This document shows, piece after piece, positions 11,944 through 23,301 of a stretch of DNA of 64,000 nucleotides. The DNA lies in NCBI GenBank assembly GCA_019096195.1, contig JAGTXK010000073.1, positions 1,302,001 to 1,366,000 on the forward strand. The letters are read 5' to 3'. Below the pieces are notes generated by a model. The model was not told where the DNA came from and searched no databases. It was given only the letters and a program-made list of their open reading frames with translations. This DNA is from Boletus sp. NGJ (Eukaryota; Basidiomycota; Agaricomycetes; Boletales; Boletaceae). The translations under genes were made by a program, and so were the position numbers. The first letter of the stretch is position 1; each line of letters opens with the position of its first letter.

Positions 11944-13781
11944 ATGAAGCTTAACTCGCCATTGCCACAGACGCTACCCAAAGAATGTCAGAAAGCCGCT
12001 AAGATATGTGAGTTTGGTCCTTTCCGCAGTCTTCGCTTCCTGAATGCTACACAGTATCTTCCTTCATCGATGGCAGGAATAGTGGTCTGGATGGTGTAAG
12101 CGGCCTCCCTGTTCCGGTTACCATACATTCACGATTTGTATCAGATCATACCCCACAGCATTCTGGAAAATGCCAAGGGGTTTGCGATATTCACTATCTT
12201 CAAAGCTGGGTTCCTCCTCTCAGCACGAGCTGGCACCGGAATTGTTATCGCAAAACTCCCAAATGGATGTGAGTTCTACACCACATCCAAGACTTTGCTT
12301 GACACCGTGTCTACATTGTAGCTTGGTCTGCTCCTAGCGCGATCGGTTCTGCTGGCCTAGGCGTTGGGGGTCAGCTCGGAGCAGAGATGACGGATTTTTT
12401 GGTTGTTTTGAACTCGGCTGCTGTAAGACTATACTTTTATATGTCAAGGATTATTAGCTCAGGCCAGTCCCCGGCAGGCAGTTGTGGGTTCAAGCACATG
12501 TTCAATACGTAAAACTGATCTTAATCTGTCAGAAATCATTCATGTCGGCTGGATCATTGACTCTAGGCGGAAACCTGAGCGTTGCTGTAGGACCTTTAGG
12601 CCGGAACGGGGAGGCAATCGGTTCGTTGAATTCCAGCGGAAAGGTCGCTGCGATGTAAGTCGTTTTCTATCGTGTACTTGGTTCACAATTTCACCGTCCA
12701 TGACAGGTACAGCTATTCGAAGACCCGGGGACTCTTCGGAGGCGTGTCTATTGAGGGATCCGTGATCGTCGAGCGGCAAGATGCCAATGCTCTTGCTTAC
12801 AATCAAGACGTCACGGCCAAGATGCTCCTCAGCGGAGCCGTGCCACGTCCAGACTGGGCTGAACCCCTGGTGAAAACTTTGGAATCGTGCACAAGCAGGC
12901 CTGGAAGTCGGAGCTGGATCGACGATCGGGCAGAAGGGCAAGCTCCATATGCGTTCGGCAGTACTTATGGAACGAGTACAACTGGTCCAAAGACCCAACG
13001 GTTTCCTTCTTTTCTTGGGAAGAAGAAAAAGGACAGCGAATTTCCCCCGCGTCATTGGGGCACGCGAACAGATTCCGGCTCTTACTTTTCTAATGACCTT
13101 GACAGACACAGTCCAACTCGATGGGAAGACATTGACGAGCCATCTCATCGCTCTCCAGGCTTTGATGATGAATATGAACCTAGTTCAGGTTCTCTGCAGC
13201 AGACTAATCACCGCACGCCGTATAGTGTAGGAACGTCCACGAATACTTCGCACGCCCCCGTGGACTCTTACAATCCTGCATCCCCTTTCAACTCACTTCC
13301 ACCCTTCCGTGCAGTTCACTCAGCCCTTTCGGACAAGGCCGTCTCGCATTCGCGTTCTATGAGCGCTTATGCGAACCCATTTTCATCTACACCACCGCCA
13401 GAGGACGACCTTGAACAATATCATGATACCGTCGGGTCCTCACCACCGCGCTTCAAGACGCAGCACGAACTAAGCAAACCACTTTCCCCTCTTGAAGGTG
13501 TTGCCCGAGCGATCGCTTTGTATGCATTCAACGCTGTTGAGGTGTGTGGTCTTCTTGATGTCCCAAGTATCATCACCTTAGCCCACGACAGGCAGGCGAC
13601 CTGTCGTTCTCAAGGGGAGACATAATAACTATCACTCGAAAGAGCGACAGTACTGACGATTGGTGAGTTCATATCGTTTGTCTTGTACGTCACCCTTTTC
13701 ACGACTCAATGACCTAGGTGGAAGGGCAAGCTCAATGGTAAAGAGGGAATATTTCCAGCTAATTTTGTAGAAATTGTCTAG
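11944..13781 (+). CDS. YSC84/LSB3-4-type actin patch protein with SH3 domain
   Basis: Homologue of yeast Ysc84/Lsb3, SH3YL1 in animals, which binds actin and phosphoinositides at endocytic patches. The start at 11944 gives MKLNSPLPQTLPKECQKAAKI. The SYLF/YSC84 domain follows: IPHSILENAKGFAIFTIFKA, GFLLSARAGTGIVIAKLPNG, SAIGSAGLGVGGQLGAEMTD, FMSAGSLTLGGNLSVAVGPL and YSYSKTRGLFGGVSIEGSV. A Ser/Pro-rich linker of about 200 residues follows (FPSFLGKKKKDSEF, ANPFSSTPPPEDD). A C-terminal SH3 domain closes the protein: ARAIALYAFNAVEAGDLSFS, RGDIITITRKSD, DDWWKGKLNGKEGIFPANFV. The SH3 is complete, with ALYAF, the WW pair and the PANFV end, across two introns (after VE at about 13542 and after the first W codon). 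At least six introns in all. The domain order and length are normal for the family. Confidence 0.9.
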
Positions 13782-13981
13782 CCTTCCGCATTCCAATTAC
13801 TGTAGCGCGATCTACTTGTGTGGGCTGTATCCTCATGTATCCATTTCTTCATGACAGAGTTGATAGTACCATGATGAAAACTTACTTCACGAGACGTGAT
13901 GGCATCACGTGACCACGCGATTGTAGAGTCGCGTCAGAATTTTGTCCACCACGACCGCGTTCACCTCACGAGTTACTGGCC

Positions 13982-16476
13982 ATGCCAAAAGCCCCCCGGA
14001 AGAAGTACTATGCTGTTCGTGTAGGACGCCAAGGTTCAAAGATATATGGTACTTGGGAAGAGGTGAGTCCAGGCTATTCTTGTCCGTGATGTTATTCAGA
14101 GGACCAAAAGTGCAGTGCCAATGTAAGATGCTGCTTCGTTCAGACCCACTTTTCTGACTTGACTCGTAGGTTTCGAGATGGCCCGGAGCTATATTTAAGA
14201 GCTTCACCTGTCGAGCAGACGCCGAACAATGGGTTTCCACACCTCATCGGATGGAACGTAAGTTTGGATAGAAGTATTCAGTACGTCGATCTATATGTTG
14301 TCTGATTCATCTTCCAGGTGGACCGTCTAATTCCGAGTATCTTCCACACTCCAACTCAGCGACACAAGCCTCATATGATGATCCTCCTGAGTCCCCCAGC
14401 GAACAAGAGGCACCAGTTTTACTCACAGAACACGCTTCTAGAGCCCACGTTCCCACTGTCGTCCTATCTGAAGAACAACGAGCTGTGTTAGAAATGGTGC
14501 AGAGGGGGGAAAACGTCTTTTTCACCGGATCTGCTGGTAATAAACATTATTTTATTATTATCCTGACTGGAAGTCGAGTTTTGTAGGGACAGGAAAATCC
14601 GTCCTACTCCGCGCCATCATTGATGCTTGTGGAGGGAGAGGTTGTCCTACCCTTGCTATTACTGCATCCACTGGCATCGCTTCGGTAAATATTGGTGGTA
14701 CGACATTGCATTCATGGGCTGGCATTGGCATTGGACGAGAGGACGCCAAGAAACTTGCAGGAAAATTTCTTGGGCAGGAGAAGCTAAGAAGTGTGCTCGA
14801 TCGCTGGCGAAGGGTGCGGACCCTCATTTTGGACGAAAGTACGTGAATATTATAAATATACGTTGCTTGCTAACAATTATCGTCTTTAGTCTCTATGGTC
14901 GATGGTGTCCTTCTTGATAAGCTTGTGAGCATTCGTCCGAATTTCAGTGTATTCTGCTCATAGATGTAAAGGAGTTTATTGCTCGAATGCTAAGAAACAG
15001 TGATGAACCGTTTGGCGGAATACAGGTAGTGCATATCATCTCAGTTGTACCCCAGGAGGTTCACATCATCGTCAGCTTGTCCTATCTGGTGACTTTTGCC
15101 AGCTGCCACCAGTTCCAGACCGCGACAAAAACGGCAACCCTGTACCACCGATCTTTGCCTTTGAGGCAGACAGTTGGAGCCGGTGTATCAAGCGCCCTGT
15201 TGTGCTAACAAAGGTATTTCGGCAAAAAGAGCAAGGTGATTGTAACCTTTGTCCAGAAATGACGAATCCGAAGGCTTAAAACCAACAGCATTCGTCGATA
15301 TGTTAAATGATATGCGCTTGGGAAAACTGGATGATCATGCCATCCGAGCCTTCAGAAGGCTTTCCAGACCACTGCAGTACGAGGACGGGATCGGTCCAAC
15401 GCAATTGTATTTGTATATTCCAATCTCTCTGCCGGTGTGTTGACAGCGTCGCAGATACCCAACTCGAGTTGAAGTTGACCGCGCAAATCAATCAAGGCTT
15501 CGCGCACTTCCTGGCCAAGCGATACAATACAACGCCACCGATGTTGCAGGTCGTGATTCAAATGGTGTCCGAGTATCCGAACAACAAATGGAGAGGTTGT
15601 TGGGGCGGCTTGTTGCTCCACAGGGCATTCAACTCAAGGTATGTACAGTCGTGCAGTTAATGATATCAATATCTCTTCAACAACACAATATAGGTTGGCG
15701 CCCAGGTTATGCTAATCAAGGTAGAGTTTTGAAGGTTACCGCTTTCTCCTGGCACTGAACTTCACCTGCTCAGAACATGGTCCAAGGAGAGTTGGTCAAT
15801 GGGTCAGTCGGACAAGTCATTGACTTCTGCACTTCTCAAGAAGCAATGCGAAACAAGATGGAGATTGCCACAGAGGAAGGGCTGCGTGGCTCCGAGCGTG
15901 ATTCGCGACAGGCGGCCGCGAGATATGATGGCTCTCTGTGGCCTGTTATTCGGTTCACAAACGGGAGGGTGTTACTCTGCGTACCAACTGATTTTACAGT
16001 AGACAATGCTTCTGGAGAGATGGAGGCTAGACGTCGGCAGGTCCGTTGTGATCAATGTCAAGCTGACCGCTTGCTGAGAGCATTTCAGATTCCCCTAATC
16101 CTTGCGTGGGCGTTGAGTGTTCACAAGTCTCAGGGGCAAACGCTGGAACGCGTAAAAGTGGACTTGAGTCGCACCTTTGAGAAGGGTCAAGGTTGGTGAT
16201 ATTGTTCGGAACTGGCTGGAAAACACTGCTTGACTCCGCCCAGCCTATGTAGCACTCTCCCGTGCGACAAATATGAGGGCTCTGGAGGTCCTCAATTTTG
16301 ACCCGAGCAAGTAAGCAAATTAAATCTATAGACTTGTATGGTGCTCGACAACGATACCCAGAGTGATGGTTCATCCCCGAATTCTAGCTTGGCACAACGA
16401 CCTTGAACAACAGGAATTATCAATGGAGGGACCGGAACACGCTGGAGAAGAATGGTTTGACATGGACTCATTCTGA
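13982..16476 (+). CDS. Viroplasmin (RNase H1 N-terminal-type) domain fused to PIF1-like DNA helicase, copy 1
   Basis: The protein begins MPKAPRKKYYAVRVGRQGSK, then IYGTWEE, and after an intron DQKCSANVSRWPGAIFKSFT and ADAEQWV. This is the small domain found at the N-terminus of eukaryotic RNase H1 and in caulimovirus protein VI (Cauli_VI), which binds RNA/DNA hybrids in RNase H1. A PIF1 superfamily 1B helicase follows after an acidic linker: EEQRAVLEMVQRGENVFFTG, Walker A GSAGTGKSVLLRAI, GGTTLHSWAGIGIG, Walker B TLILDE/VSMVDG, LSGDFCQLPPV-like region, RPVVLTKVFRQK, GAQVMLIKNMVQGELVNGSV, WALSVHKSQGQTLERVKVDL and AYVALSRATNM. All core motifs are there. An intron splits Walker A between GSAG and TGKS, exactly as in copy 2. 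About ten introns. PIF1 enzymes are 5'-3' helicases of nuclear and mitochondrial genome maintenance; the role of this fused form is unknown. Stop at 16474-16476. Confidence 0.82.
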
Positions 16477-16695
16477 TGACGTTCAAATGGCCATTTGGAG
16501 CTGAAAACTGGCATTGCAACTGCATGTATTATTGTACCTATCTTGACTTAATGTAATGTAATGGTTACGTACATGTGCATCTCCCAAACCTGTTACAGTC
16601 CTCGTTCACATGCATGTCGTATGATAGTTTGCCCACACGGTCGTTGTGCGCCCGATGTTTCACTGGCCTACATTTGGTCCTTGAGCGCTTGAGCC

Positions 16696-19276
16696 ATGTA
16701 CAACCATCATCGACGGTATTATGCAGTGCGCATTGGACGTCAAGGTCCACGCATATATGACAACTATCCCGAGGTTCGTGGCTTGCCCTCTCGGGAGTCG
16801 CTAACTTAGGGCCTTTCCAGTTCGCAGCTGCAGTGGGTATCATTTTAGCAGTTGCGCAGCTGACACGTCTTGAACTGCGTTATTCAGACTCTCGGGCTCA
16901 GTGGGTCCAGCGGCAAAGGATTTGACAACATCCACGACGCTCAAGAATGGCTGAGGGGGTTCCAATTTGGTTCGTTACCTGTAACTACGATTCATACGAG
17001 TAAGCACCTCTAATGACCGAGCGTTCTCTGGCAGAGCCATGAAATCTCACACTGGCTTTTTGTCTTCGTATCAAACTGCTAGACATCAATCTCAACTTGA
17101 ATGTGTCCGATGGGACAAACGTCAATACGGGGAACGCTACGTCCTCGACGTCGACGACAACATTTGCTACTCACCAACAAACCTTTCCCAATGATAATTT
17201 CCCAGGGGTCAACCGAATGCAGCACGTTTCAGGGCAACGAGTTGACATACAAAATGAACCACCCTCTCTTCCCGTAACAGAGCCTTCCATCGAACTCTCG
17301 GACGAGCAAAAAAAAATCCTTCAATTGGTCAAGTCAGGCCAAAATATCTTCTTTACTGGACCAGCTGGTGACGCTGTTTGAGAGCTGTACATGAAGATCT
17401 GTGCATTCACCGTTGTTTGCAGGTACAGGAAAGTCAGTCCTGCTCCGAGCCATAATCGACTATCTACATTCGGTACATGGCTATGATGTCGCGATCACCG
17501 CTCCAACTGGAATTGCCGGTTTGAACATTGGTGGGCAGACGCTCCACTCTTGGGCAGGCATCAGGCTTGGAAAAGAGCCAGTGGAGCACCTGAGACATCG
17601 TCTTAATAGTGATGCAATCAAGCGGTGGCAGGAAGCCAAGGCACTTGTACTCGACGAAGGTTGGTCTATCCCTTGTGGGAGTAAGGTGGATTGATGTTGA
17701 TTTGCGCTAGTGTCGATGTTGGACGGACGTCTGTTTGACAAATTGGTGGGTCTTCCAGCTCCCTAGAAATTTCGATCAAACAACTAATATACAAGATATA
17801 GGAAGCCATCGCATGTTACGTGCGAAGGGATCATCGTCCTTTTGGAGGCATCCAAGTAAGTTTTATACACTGGTTGTCCAAACAGTATACTCGACACTTT
17901 TCCAGCTCATCGTTTCAGGCGACTTTTTCCAATTACCTCCAGTTCCTGAACAAGATTCGACGAGCAGAATCGATGCTACGTTTACATTCCAGGCCCAGAG
18001 CTGGCAGCGGTGCATAGATCATATGGTGAAACTTACCAAGGTTTTCCGTCAGAGAGATGACAGTACGCTATCTCTGTTTAATAACCACTTTTACTGAGAT
18101 CGATACTTTCCTAGAATTCATCGACATGCTCGCTTCAATGCGAACCGGCGACCTGGCAGAATGGCATAAAGAGGAATTCCAGAAACTTTGTCGTCAGATA
18201 CACTATGATGACGGCGTCAGTTCAACACAATTGTATGTCATGCTTTCACTTTATGTACTGTAAAGGCATCTGCTTTATCTTTTATCTGTCCAGATTTCCC
18301 CTCAAAGGCGACGTAGAGAGGCATAACCTCAAATGCCTCGGCGAACTACCAGGCGAAAAGGTAGTGTATAAAGCGATGGACGCGCGCGGACAGGACCTAT
18401 ATGGAAATCGCCTCAAAGTCAAGCAGGCGGAGAAATTGCTCGAAAAGCATGTCTGTCCCAAAGAAGTCCCTCTAAAGGTGGGGGCTCAGGTGATGCTCCT
18501 GCGTGTATGCTTCGTCCTGCTGTCGCATCTCGTTGCCTCACATTTCTGTCAACCTAGAACATGTTACAAGGGGTGCTCGTCAACGGGTCATTAGGCAAGG
18601 TCGTCGAGTTTGTCAGCATTCATGAAGCGCAACAACGGCACATCGAAATGGCCGAGTTGGAACGACGAAAGGAAGGCCAGGTAACTCCTATCGTGAATCC
18701 GCCAGCTGTCAAGGAAGATGAACCTGGCCTCATTGCACTTGACGACCATACATTCCAGAGGAACCAGCTCTGGCCCCTCGTCAAGTTCACGAATGGCAAA
18801 TCTCTCCTGTGTTCGCCGGTCGAATTTACAGTCGAGGGTCTGAAAGGCAATGTTGAGGCTCGGCGACTCCAAATCCCGCTCGCCCTCTCCTGGGCAATGT
18901 CCATTCACAAATCGCAAGGACAGACGCTCAGCCGAGTCAAGGTGGACTTGGCGCGGACATTCGAAAAGGGCCAAGGTAACTTGCTTGTATCTAGTATTAT
19001 TGCCATCGCTCACGAACGTCCGCGCTGATTCAGCGTACGTTGCTATTTCACGCGCCACCGGCATGGAAGGACTCGAAATTGTCAATTTCGACCCTGAAAA
19101 GTAGGTCTCTGGCAGCTCATCGCTTGGTACTCTTACTTATTTGCTTTTTCCAAAGAGTTATGGCGCATCCGGATGTCATTGAGTGGCAGAAGCAATGGGA
19201 CAAGGACAGACACCGGGAAGAGGAGATGGATAGTGACTGGGCTGTGTCACAATGGCACGACTCGTTCCACGAATAG
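16696..19276 (+). CDS. Viroplasmin domain fused to PIF1-like DNA helicase, copy 2
   Basis: Tandem paralogue of the preceding gene, 219 bp downstream on the same strand. The start at 16696 gives MYNHHRRYYAVRIGRQGPRI and YDNYPE, then after two short introns a viroplasmin end (GFDNIHDAQEWLRGF). A Thr/Ser-rich linker leads to the helicase: LSDEQKKILQLVKSGQNIFF, GPAG/TGKSVLLRAI split by an intron at the same point as copy 1, GGQTLHSWAGIRLG, LVLDE/VSMLDGRLFDKL, VRRDHRPFGGIQ, VSGDFFQLPPVPEQ, VKLTKVFRQRDD, GAQVMLLRNMLQGVLVNGSL, WAMSIHKSQGQTLSRVKVDL and AYVAISRATGMEGLEIVNFD. It ends in an acidic tail (EEEMDSDWAVSQWHDSFHE). The two copies have clearly diverged, mostly in the linkers, so the duplication is not recent. 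Both keep full motif sets and look functional. Confidence 0.85.
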
Positions 19277-19364
19277 CGATTCAGTGGATCTCTTATCCGT
19301 TAGTGAATACAATATATCATACCTCATCTGAGACTAATAAATTTAAAAGACTCCAAAAGTAATA

Positions 19365-22298
19365 CTACAAGTTGGATGATGTATCGCTACGCTGATGTGT
19401 CGAGACGTCACTAGCGCCCGGAAGAGAAATAAAACTGGACGGTGGCGACAGTGCGGACGGTGAGGGGGGTGGGGAAATGAAAATATGTGGTTCTGTCGTT
19501 GTGTTTGTATTCTCAGACGTCGGCTCTTCAGAGGGACGAGATGAAATAGGAGGGATGTCGGTCGTCGCCTGGATGGGTGACACTGGGTTACTAGCCCGAA
19601 GTGAAGGATGAATACTATATGCTGGTCGGGCCGGTAGTCGAGGCGCGAAATCTTCATTTTGCCGGGGTGATAGCGGCCGCGGCACAATGCTCCCCACCTT
19701 CGTGTGGGATGAACCATAGTTATATACCGGCGCTGGTTCTCCAATTGGGGTATCAGGCAATGGGGGAGAGGTACTTGGAAGTGGATCCTCAAAGAGCTGC
19801 GAGGTATTTTGAATCAGGTCATCCATCCTCATGTCCTTTGGGAGATAGTGTCAGTATCTGGCGGAGCATGTGGTGAAGATCGAGCACCTTCATATTCTGA
19901 ACGCTTAGCAGATCACCTCCCTTCGGAATGTCCTCTTCGCCAAATACAACAGTGCCGAACACGATTGCCAAATTTCTGACATCCATTTTGTTCTTCTCTG
20001 AGAATGCAGCGACGCGTGCAAGGTGCTCCACAATTGCCCGAAGGGTTTCTCGATGAATGACTGGCAACCTACGAATCTTGGAGCGCATTTGAGCTATGGA
20101 ACCAGGATCTGCTACTTGACGCACGTGAGTAGCGCTAAGATATCCTTGCAAGAAATAGTTTACCTCGGCCATCTGTGTGCTCAATGCGGTCTGAGAGAGG
20201 ATATCTGAACAAAGGCTCTGGTAACTCGCGTAGATACAACTAATGGACCGGGTCAGGGGATTGCGGCACCGCAAGCGCAAGACTCACCTTCAGAAGCGAA
20301 GAAACAGCGTACACATCATCGGTTAATCGATTGAATTTGAAGGCAGCCTCGTTTCTTTCTATTTTGTGTTGCAACTATGTTTGTCACGGTGTCAGCCTGG
20401 TTCTACCAAACAAGCGCAAAACTCGCACATCTTGTACAACAGCATGGCGTCCAGACACCTGTAGAACTTTGATTCAAAAACGGATATTGATAATAAAAGA
20501 AATATCTTACGCGATAGATGCCTTCCGATTCCAAACCTCTCTCGTCAATTTCTTGTATACAGATTCGGACAATCTTCGGGATCTCTGTTTCCCCGAGACC
20601 CCGAGAAGTCGCATAATCCACCAGACTGACACCAAAGATCAAATCACTACACTCCCCAATGTTATAGTTATAATAGAATATGGGCTTCGGGATCAGAGAC
20701 GCCAAAGCACGGGGGATGTGAGTTGTGACGAGGGATACATCTTTTTCAGGCGAGATTCTCGTTACCATTGATCTTGCGTGGTCAGAGAGCTGTGTCTCTG
20801 TCGTGGTGGTCGCGCTATAAGCTAGTGAGTGCCATGCCACATAGTTGGAGAAAAGTATGCGAACGTCATGTTGTCGATGTACCTTTCTAGTACATTTTTT
20901 ACAGTGCTCGAATAGTCACGAATGAAGCGCTCCAGGCTCTTGAATTCCGTCAGAATGATAGACAACATGATTGTAGCCTCATACCGTATAAGCGCTCTCC
21001 AATATCTTCGTCCGATGAAGTCGGAGAGTCTCTAGCCAGTGAACCCCTTTGCGATATTCTTTGTCTGAAACGAACCTAAACAAGTTGATGAGGAAATAGC
21101 AAAGAGCGGCACTGACCAGCCTCATCGGCTTCACGTTTCGCGCGAACTGCACGAAGCGCATTGTTTTCGGAACGTACACCCAGTGTCTCCTTGACTGTAG
21201 AACCCTTATCCAGGAATGTTATCAACTGATTGAGCTGCTTCTTACCTGCGGAAAATTAGCCAAATGAGCGAATCGGTGAACGTTGGCATACCATGTTGGG
21301 CAAAATCGGAAAATGTCGTGCCAGAAGTCGATGGAGAACGAGTACGCGCCACATGGGTAGTTCCCGAAGGCCTACGATCGAGGGGTCGGAGAGGTTGAGG
21401 TGCAGTTACAATGGGTCTTGAGGGCAAGACAGGGTTTGAGCGAGAGTTGGGCATAGAGGTCCCACCAGTTTCACCGTACGGTGCACTCGAAGGAGCCTGG
21501 GAGGGGGTGGGTGTAGCTGCGAGCTTGTAATCCTGATAATGGGTGAGCTAGATGAGGGAGATGGGAGTAGAACACTCTACCTCCACTTCTTGACACTTTT
21601 TAACGTAAGTGCGCTTCAGCTTCGGTAAGGTGTTCTCTGCATAATCTGAATATGCAGCAGTGGATTCCTTGAGGTCTTCCTTGATGCGTTTACGTGTGCG
21701 TTCTTGGGTTTCCTAGTCCGAGAATATCACTCAGTCACGATAATCGCACGACACCAGAATAAATGCACCTTTAGTGTCATTAAACTACTGACGACATCCA
21801 AAGTGAGGGTTGAGAGGAATGCTTGTTTCGTTTGTGCCTCTATCAGAACCGAATTAACGCTATCAGGTTTGGATGCTGTCAGGAAGGGCGAACCTCTTTC
21901 CACATTGTCCCTGACTTCACCCCACGCCCGGCGAGCTGTACTCATATCTGTACGATCATCCAGAAAGGCATCTATGGACTTTGTTTTCCGATGCAACTTG
22001 AGTAGAGAATCAACACTATCAAAGGCGCGTCATGCAGCAGGGAGAGATATAGTCCGAGACCCGCTCACTAGACTTCCTCTATGCGCTTCCTGACGTATTC
22101 GGATTATCTCGAGGGGAATCATTGCATTGGTCACGGCGATACATACCTTTCCTGGAAGAAGTTGAGAAATGAGTCTGTAAGCACCTTGAGATGGTGGTCG
22201 AACAATGGTAAAGGGCCAGACTGGAGCGATGGTTCCGATACTGATGACCTTGGTGGTAGCACAGAATCGAAAGGGTCTGTCGTTGGCTGTATCGACAT
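19365..22298 (-). CDS. F-BAR and RhoGAP domain protein (Rga7/Rgd1-like)
   Basis: A Rho-family GTPase-activating protein with a membrane-binding F-BAR domain, of the type that acts at growing tips and septa. The start at 22298 gives MSIQPTTDPFDSVLPPRSSV. The F-BAR part follows: FDHHLKVLTDSFLNFFQERK, SLLKLHRKTKSIDAFLDDRT, ARRAWGEVRDNVERGSPFL and TRKRIKEDLKESTAAYSDYA. A Ser/Pro linker comes next (PLRPLDRRPSGTTHVART) inside or next to the coiled-coil region, then DKEYRKGVHWLETLRLHRTK. The GAP domain begins FGVSLVDYATSRGLGETEIP and holds the arginine finger in ESEGIYRVSG. It continues through FNRLTDDVYAVSSLLK, LRELPEPLF, IHRETLRAIVEHLARVAAFS and MDVRNLAIVFGTVVFGEEDI. The C-terminal tail is disordered and Pro/Ser-rich and ends HQRSDTSSNL at 19365. 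About ten introns. No DEP domain is obvious between the two domains. Confidence 0.85.
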
Positions 22299-22431
22299 TG
22301 GAGCTGGAATGATGAAAGTGATCAACTTAGGCCCTCTCCTGATTCGACTCACTCTGACCAACTTTCCAAACAAACACATACAATGTCCCCTCAAAAGACC
22401 CCAACGAGTCTGTTCTTTGCATTGTAAAACA

Positions 22432-23082
22432 CTAATTATCTAACTTTACAAGCCCAACTTCTTTTCCATTTCCGAGTGAAGATTCTGAGGAAAGCCCTGC
22501 TCCATTCCTGACGACAATATCAGCAGTGTCGACAAAGGTGAACATGGCGGACCAACCGAGGAAGACGTCTTCGGGATCCAAGGTCTCGTCCCTGCCCATC
22601 AAGATATCGAGGTGTATGTTATTCCGTCCCATGCCTGGCATATGTGGGTTCTGCGAACAGCCCGAGCCGTCAGCACGGAGGTAGTATCGTCATGCTCACG
22701 CGAGCTTACTGCAGCGACGATCTTGCGTTCCATGAGTAGACGTGCCGGTGCGTGCACGCCATACAGGTTACGTAGCATTGTCAGTTTGAAGTTATCCTGC
22801 GTCTCCTCCCACTGGGGTGGACTCGATTGAACCGACACGAAGCAGAACAAGCAGACGATCGCTTACACGCGAGAGACGGTTCTCGATATCGCCCCTTGAT
22901 TTCGTTTCTGCGGCGATGCTGCGTGGGCCGTATTGGAGTGTGTCATGGAGCCCGAGGCTGTTGGCCGTAGCGGTCAAGGAGGCAGACTTTTGTTCTACAG
23001 GTGGCACGAGGCGCGAGGATGGTTCCTGTATTGCGAAGTGGATCAGATTAAGCTACATGAAGGGGTATTGGGAACGTACCAT
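22432..23082 (-). CDS. UMP1: Proteasome maturation factor UMP1 (POMP)
   Basis: UMP1 is the chaperone that drives assembly of 20S half-proteasomes and is then the first substrate of the new particle. Four coding exons: 23082-23080 (only the ATG), 23025-22867, 22811-22710 and 22650-22432, giving about 160 residues, close to the normal 140-150. The protein reads MEPSSRLVPPVEQKSASLTA, SLGLHDTLQYGP, WEETQDNFKLTMLRNLYGVH, APARLLMERKIVAA, NPHMPG, NNIHLDILMGRDETLDPEDV. The (L/M)RNLxGxxAPxxLxME block and the final LDILxGxDExxxxEDV motif are diagnostic for the family. The 54-nt intron directly after the start codon (23026-23079, donor GTACGT) is required to reach an in-frame ATG. Its start faces the RanBPM gene start 219 bp away. 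Confidence 0.9.
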
Positions 23083-23301
23083 GATAGTTGGATGAGGAGG
23101 AGTCCAGTGACGCGTAACCCGGCCATATCGTGTGACAGGATTGTGACCGAATTGTGACAAATACCCCTCGTACGCCGGTTAGTACATAAAGTAACCCAGC
23201 ATCAGTCCAGGCACTCACATCCATCTCTTCTCTTCCCTCCTTGTCTGTTCGTACGATCCTAACCCAACCAACATCTCCGTCTCGACGGATTCATTTCTTT
23301 C

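Noticed and set aside
13982-19276. Helitron origin for the PIF1-like helicases
   Set aside because: No Rep/HUH endonuclease domain is fused or nearby, and a host-type viroplasmin domain is present instead.
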